NCBI GenBank assembly: GCA_002451855.1
Contig: DKDS01000077.1
Coordinates: forward strand, 605 to 8,767
Direction: 5' to 3'
From: Ruminococcaceae bacterium UBA6842
Lineage (GTDB): Bacteria; Bacillota; Clostridia; Oscillospirales; Acutalibacteraceae
Length of the DNA stretch: 8,163 nt
In this document: positions 6,201 through 8,163 of the stretch, piece by piece
Position numbering within the stretch: position 1 is the first letter of the stretch
Layout: the number at the start of each line of letters is the position of its first letter
The notes under the pieces: generated by a model
What the model was told of the DNA's origin: nothing
Database searches by the model: none
The model's input: only the letters and a program-made list of their open reading frames with translations
Translations under genes and position numbers: made by a program

Positions 6201-8163
6201 TTACATAAATGACACAACGGACGCAAACTGGCTTTCGAATAACCCGTCGCAGTGGGTAACGGCTACAATAATCGATTACAATGCCGGTACAAAATTCTGC
6301 GGTACATTCAACGGTCAGGGCTACACCGTACACGGAATATATGCGAATATTTCGGGCGAGCTTCAGTACGATACCTATGCCGGTCTTATACCGATACTCG
6401 GCAAGGGCGCTCATGTACTTAATGTCCGTGTAAGCGACTGCGTAATCGAAGGCTCTGCTTTGCCTGCCGACAAAACAAGAGCAACAGGTGTTTTTGCCGG
6501 TGCTGTCGCGGGTCAGGTAAAGATTACCGAAAAGCTTGAAAGTGAAAGCGACTGGGCAAAGATAAGCGGATGCGGCGCCGATGAAACCGTTAAACTCAAC
6601 GCCCGTTATGTAGGTGGAATATTAGGCGGCGCAAACAAGGGAACAATGATGGACGCTTGTTATTTCAGAGGAAGCGCCTCAAACTCCGTGATAACCGATA
6701 AGGAAATTACCGTTTTCAGTAACGGCTTACTCGGTAACACATGGTCTTCCGCCGACTTCTCATTGAGCAACAGCTATGCTGTCGGAAAGTCTCTTTTCAG
6801 AACAGAGCCTGAGGTATACCTCAACTGCTACACTGTTTCCGAAACCGAGCTTGACAGCATCAAGGGCGAAAACGCAAAGACCGTAATGCCGAATCTTGAC
6901 TGGGCAAACATCTGGAACACGGTTGCGGACGCATATCCCGAGCTTGAAAATGTTTCATATAGTTACGACGGCAGAGAGCCCTATTTCGACACCGCTAAAA
7001 AAGGCGAGGTATGGGGCGGCAAGGTTGCCAAATACTTTGCGGGCGGTACTGGAACCGAAAGCAATCCGTACATTATAGAAACCGCGGGTCAGTTGGCAAA
7101 GCTTTTAAGGCTTACCGCAAACTCCGACATAGCAACTAACGCCACAAAGGGTAAATACTATAAGCTTACGGCTGATATAAAGCTTAACGATACTTCAAAG
7201 AGCAACTGGAAGGATAACGCCAACGAGTGGTTTGACTCTAAGAACTACAATCAGGCATTCTTCGGAAATCTTGACGGTAACGGTCACATAGTAAGCGGCA
7301 TTTATATCAATGTAAACCGTGAGACATCGGCATACGGAGCGCTTATTCCGGTAATTGCCGAGGGCGCCGTTATTAAGAATATAGGCGTTACCAATTCGCA
7401 CATAAAGGTACTCGGTGACGGTGAAAAGCACGCGGGCGCTATATCGTCCTATGTAAGAATTTATGAATACAAGAACACTCCCGAGGACAAATATCCGGTA
7501 ATAAGCCATTGCTTTGCCGATTCTACCGTTACACTTGAAGCATACTATACCGGCGGAATTTTGGCTTCGTCGGGACGCTCCGTAAAGATAGACACCTGCT
7601 TCTTTACGGGTAAAATGATAACCTCGGCAGAGAAGAGAGGCTCTATATTAGGCTACACATGGGTTGTAAGCGAGGGCACTCAAATAAGCAACTGCTACGC
7701 CGCTATGCAGGATTACGGTTCTGTTTCTCAGACCTCTCGTATAGACTATAAGGTCGATTTCACAAAGTATACGGATTGTTATTCCGCTTCGCCGCAGTAC
7801 GCGGACGGTATTACCAGAGTATATATTGACGGAATGAGAGGAAACAACGCCGTGAAGAATATGAAGGCGTTTGACTTCGAAAATGTCTGGCTTGCAAGAG
7901 ACGGCGAAACACCCGGACTCAGAATGTTCGACAAAAACTCATACAACAATGAAAACCATTCGGATAATGTCAGCGTTTCATTCTCAACGGACAGCGAGGT
8001 AGTTGTTGCGCCGATAAACGGCGTTTCAAGTCAGCCCATGACTCTTCCGGTTCCCGTTCGCGAGGGATACAGGTTTGACGGTTGGTATGTATACCCCGAG
8101 CTTGATGTTCCGTTTACCATGACCACCTTCCCGTTCTTCAGTATGACAGTTTACGCAAAGTGG
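3127..8163 (+). CDS. Giant exported multi-module GLUG-type repeat protein with InlB-type repeat (3' end outside window)
   Basis: ATG 3127 opens a frame of 1,679 codons that is still open at the last base, so the gene is partial. After a signal peptide (residues 1-39) come five modules starting at about residues 44, 359, 669, 977 and 1296, at intervals of 308-319 residues. M1-M3 are type A and M4-M5 type B. From residue 1615 a single InlB/Listeria-Bacteroides (Flg_new) repeat is seen, with 'REGYRFDGWYVYPELDVPF' and the closing TVYAKW. Such repeats often come in series and act as stalks or in adhesion. No catalytic domain is visible. The protein is probably a large surface or secreted adhesin or glycan-binding solenoid. 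The missing C-terminus should decide how it is anchored: dockerin, LPXTG, surface-layer homology or none. It shares its module stock with the gene before it but not that gene's seen C-terminal domain. Export and modular build are firm; ligand and role are not known. Confidence 0.87.
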   Translation, partial: MKQDIRSRISHIVTYILVVSIIASAVVCNFTVNNISAFAAAEIWDGKSAEFTEGDGTAANPYKITNGGQLYKMAQSEGKDSSGKALYYEITEDIYLNDVNSGSYTNDWVKNVYSNDNYRFIGTVDGNCHTVYGLYANNKWKNRIALFPYLGANAAVKNIRLSNAKLTTTLDSKVYIGTIAAQVKGANVTVSGCSSESSEITALNASSVVGGIIASAESSAPIIENCAFIGTLNKAGAAVTAGGIVGLAYSNNAKVRNCYSVGSFPIFSDNATNIQKYTCENLYTNVSAENSDIKTKIAEYSTVASLKTKVDGYSAVLTDAQMQGESARTNMSGFDFDNIWEITSSYPTLRAVVKNPNAWDGNTAEFTEGSGTKEDPYKIANGGQLFKMMTSQGKDADGNGLYYEITEDIDLGGVSGGHNWKIKNTQATVTDGNYSFTGHLDGKGHTIKGMYLAAGTDIARAALIPALGAGATVTNVIISGANINATADKSYAAAITAEVRGKDVTVSSCFVDSSSVFSAKGNVGGIICAAKNNAPVINNCGFTGTLKKTDGTAVTAGGIVALVYSSKAVLNNCYSIGAYPVDADNATNIQAYTCKNVYSDKSADAVTGYSGYPDWLKNNVSAYSKTLTTEQMTGENARANMTGFDFDKVWSTTATYPVPRTVIINDNVWDGKSEDFEDGDGTKKNPYQIKTGGQLFKMMTSGGKDADGKALYYTIKSDIYLNDVDNGVYTNDWVNNDSIYDKYSFTGNVDGNGNTIYGLYASNGNKSRIGLFPYLGEGAVIRNIRISNSSLNATAASKVYVGAVAGQIAGKNVEISGCAVESTAVSAKTEASVIGGIIGSAYGKADVSVTNCYFNGTLKKNNTEVKAGGIVGLQWSNPVKLNNCYSVGSFPINADNATNIQQFVCKNLYSDVKAEDAGIGCYNDCPDTLKTAIGNWVAVLTAEQMQGENAKENMQGFEWGRIWETVDGGYPVLVKRSGSADVEYAGGEGTKADPYQIETVAQLRRMVTSSATETSGKYYILTKDIYINDTTDANWLSNNPSQWVTATIIDYNAGTKFCGTFNGQGYTVHGIYANISGELQYDTYAGLIPILGKGAHVLNVRVSDCVIEGSALPADKTRATGVFAGAVAGQVKITEKLESESDWAKISGCGADETVKLNARYVGGILGGANKGTMMDACYFRGSASNSVITDKEITVFSNGLLGNTWSSADFSLSNSYAVGKSLFRTEPEVYLNCYTVSETELDSIKGENAKTVMPNLDWANIWNTVADAYPELENVSYSYDGREPYFDTAKKGEVWGGKVAKYFAGGTGTESNPYIIETAGQLAKLLRLTANSDIATNATKGKYYKLTADIKLNDTSKSNWKDNANEWFDSKNYNQAFFGNLDGNGHIVSGIYINVNRETSAYGALIPVIAEGAVIKNIGVTNSHIKVLGDGEKHAGAISSYVRIYEYKNTPEDKYPVISHCFADSTVTLEAYYTGGILASSGRSVKIDTCFFTGKMITSAEKRGSILGYTWVVSEGTQISNCYAAMQDYGSVSQTSRIDYKVDFTKYTDCYSASPQYADGITRVYIDGMRGNNAVKNMKAFDFENVWLARDGETPGLRMFDKNSYNNENHSDNVSVSFSTDSEVVVAPINGVSSQPMTLPVPVREGYRFDGWYVYPELDVPFTMTTFPFFSMTVYAKW
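3256..4200 (+). repeat. Type A repeat module M1
   Basis: This is 315 residues, opening with WDGKSAEFTEGDGT and 'NPYKITNGGQLYKM'. It holds EDIYLNDV, YTNDWVKN, 'VDGNCHTVYGLYANN', LFPYLGANA and 'VKNIRLSNAKLTTT'. Four cysteine stations follow: VSGCSSESS, ENCAFIGTLNKAG, RNCYSVGSFP and YTCENLYTN. The tail after ENLYTN (NSDIKTKIAEYSTVASLKTKV) is unlike the GY..YPDWLK tail of A1 and M2. It closes with QMQGESA..NM.GFDF and YPTLR. Confidence 0.82.
4201..5130 (+). repeat. Type A repeat module M2, with divergent front half
   Basis: This is 310 residues, opening with WDGNTAEFTEGSGTKEDPYK. The front half differs from other A modules: EDIDLGGVSGGHNWKIKN replaces the YLNDV...YTNDW stretch and ALIPALGAGA replaces LFPYLGAGA. 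The back half is standard: SSCFVDSSSV, 'NNCGFTGTLKKTDGTAVTAG', NNCYSIGAYPV, DNATNIQAYTCKNVYSDKS, GYPDWLKN, QMTGENA..NM.GFDF and YPVPRT. This mix suggests a hybrid module. Confidence 0.8.
5131..6054 (+). repeat. Type A repeat module M3
   Basis: This is 308 residues, opening with WDGKSEDFEDGDGTKKNPYQ. It is closest to A1 of the other protein in the middle: IYLNDV..GVYTNDW, IYGLYASNGNKSRIGLFPYL and IRNIRISNSSL, where A1 has IYGLYSNNGNKNRIGLFPYL. The stations are ISGCAVES, TNCYFNGTLKK, NNCYSVGSFP and FVCKNLYSD. It closes with QMQGENA..NMQGFEW and GYPVL. Confidence 0.82.
6055..7011 (+). repeat. Type B repeat module M4
   Basis: This is 319 residues. The WDG opener is missing; it opens at SGSADVEYAGGEGTKADPYQ. 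Type B marks are NDTTDANWLSNNPSQWVTA, TFNGQGYTVHGIYANISGEL, YAGLIPILGKGA and RYVGGILGGANKG. The cysteine stations are ISGCGADE, DACYFRG and LNCYTVSE; the third is Ser (SNSYAVG). It closes with GENAKTVMPNLDW and AYPEL. It pairs best with B1 of the preceding gene. Confidence 0.78.
7012..7968 (+). repeat. Type B repeat module M5
   Basis: This is 319 residues, opening with WGGKVAKYFAGGTGTESNPY. Marks are LNDTSKSNWKDNANEWFD, NLDGNGHIVSGIYINVNRE, YGALIPVIAEGA and YYTGGILASSG. The cysteine stations are SHCFADST, DTCFFTGK, SNCYAAMQ and TDCYSASP. It closes with GNNAVKNMKAFDFENVW and a 'TPGLRMFDK' end instead of YPVPR, after which the InlB-type repeat begins. Confidence 0.78.
7969..8163 (+). other. InlB B-type (Listeria-Bacteroides) repeat, first copy
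   Basis: This runs from VSVSFSTDSEVVVAPINGVS through 'REGYRFDGWYVYPELDVPF' to TVYAKW. It matches the usual pattern 'V.F.......V.P......G......P.R.GY.FDGWY.......PF......M.....YAKW', about 65 residues. The window ends exactly at the last Trp, so whether more copies follow is unknown. Confidence 0.85.

Noticed and set aside
5485..6414. 309-codon open frame on the minus strand
   Set aside because: It is antisense to modules M3 and M4, whose plus frame has clear family motifs. Its cysteine- and arginine-rich product has no recognisable domain.
6896..7078. Short plus-strand open frame in another phase
   Set aside because: It overlaps the large gene in a different frame and has no ribosome binding site or motif of its own.
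1072..7968. Pectate-lyase or other polysaccharide-cleaving activity for the solenoid modules
   Set aside because: Beta-helix style repeats invite this idea, but I see no recurring catalytic Asp/Lys/Arg set and the GLUG-type turns are better explained as structural repeats.

Overview
The window is a plus-strand stretch with three genes in a row. The first is cut off by the left edge and the third by the right edge. Several traits point to an anaerobic gut-type Firmicute of the class Clostridia, probably near the Ruminococcaceae/Oscillospiraceae: middling GC, AAAGGA/AGAAGG ribosome binding sites, a dockerin-like C-terminus, GLUG-type repeats and an InlB-type repeat. This placement is an inference from protein style, because no marker gene is present.

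Layout. 1-873: the last 290 codons of an ABC-transporter solute-binding protein, most likely for a carbohydrate. 874-945: a short AT-rich gap with a weak inverted repeat and the ribosome binding site of the next gene. 946-2976: a 676-residue exported protein made of a signal peptide, two repeat modules of about 300 residues each, and a C-terminal dockerin-like domain. 2977-3126: a spacer holding two strong hairpins, the second ending just before the next ribosome binding site. 3127-8163: the first 1,679 codons of a giant exported protein with a signal peptide, five repeat modules of 308-319 residues, and a first InlB/Listeria-Bacteroides repeat at the window's edge. It has no stop codon in the window.

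The two large proteins are paralogues built from one kind of module. I split the modules into type A (A1, M1, M2, M3) and type B (B1, M4, M5). The order is A-B-dockerin in the smaller protein and A-A-A-B-B-InlB in the larger one, so A always precedes B. Each module opens with a G(D/E)GT..(N/D)PY.I....QL segment and carries central GLUG-like turns with recurring NC(Y/F) stations. It closes with a QM.GE.A..NM.GF-type segment followed by a Trp and usually a YP. I see no catalytic domain. The likely fold is a right-handed beta-helix or beta-solenoid, and the likely role is binding or adhesion at the cell surface or in a secreted complex.

How the genes may work together is speculative. The solute-binding protein suggests sugar uptake, and the modular proteins could hold the cell or a secreted complex on a glycan substrate. 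The shared strand and close spacing allow co-transcription, but the hairpins at 3000-3107 suggest that the large gene is at least partly uncoupled from the one before it.
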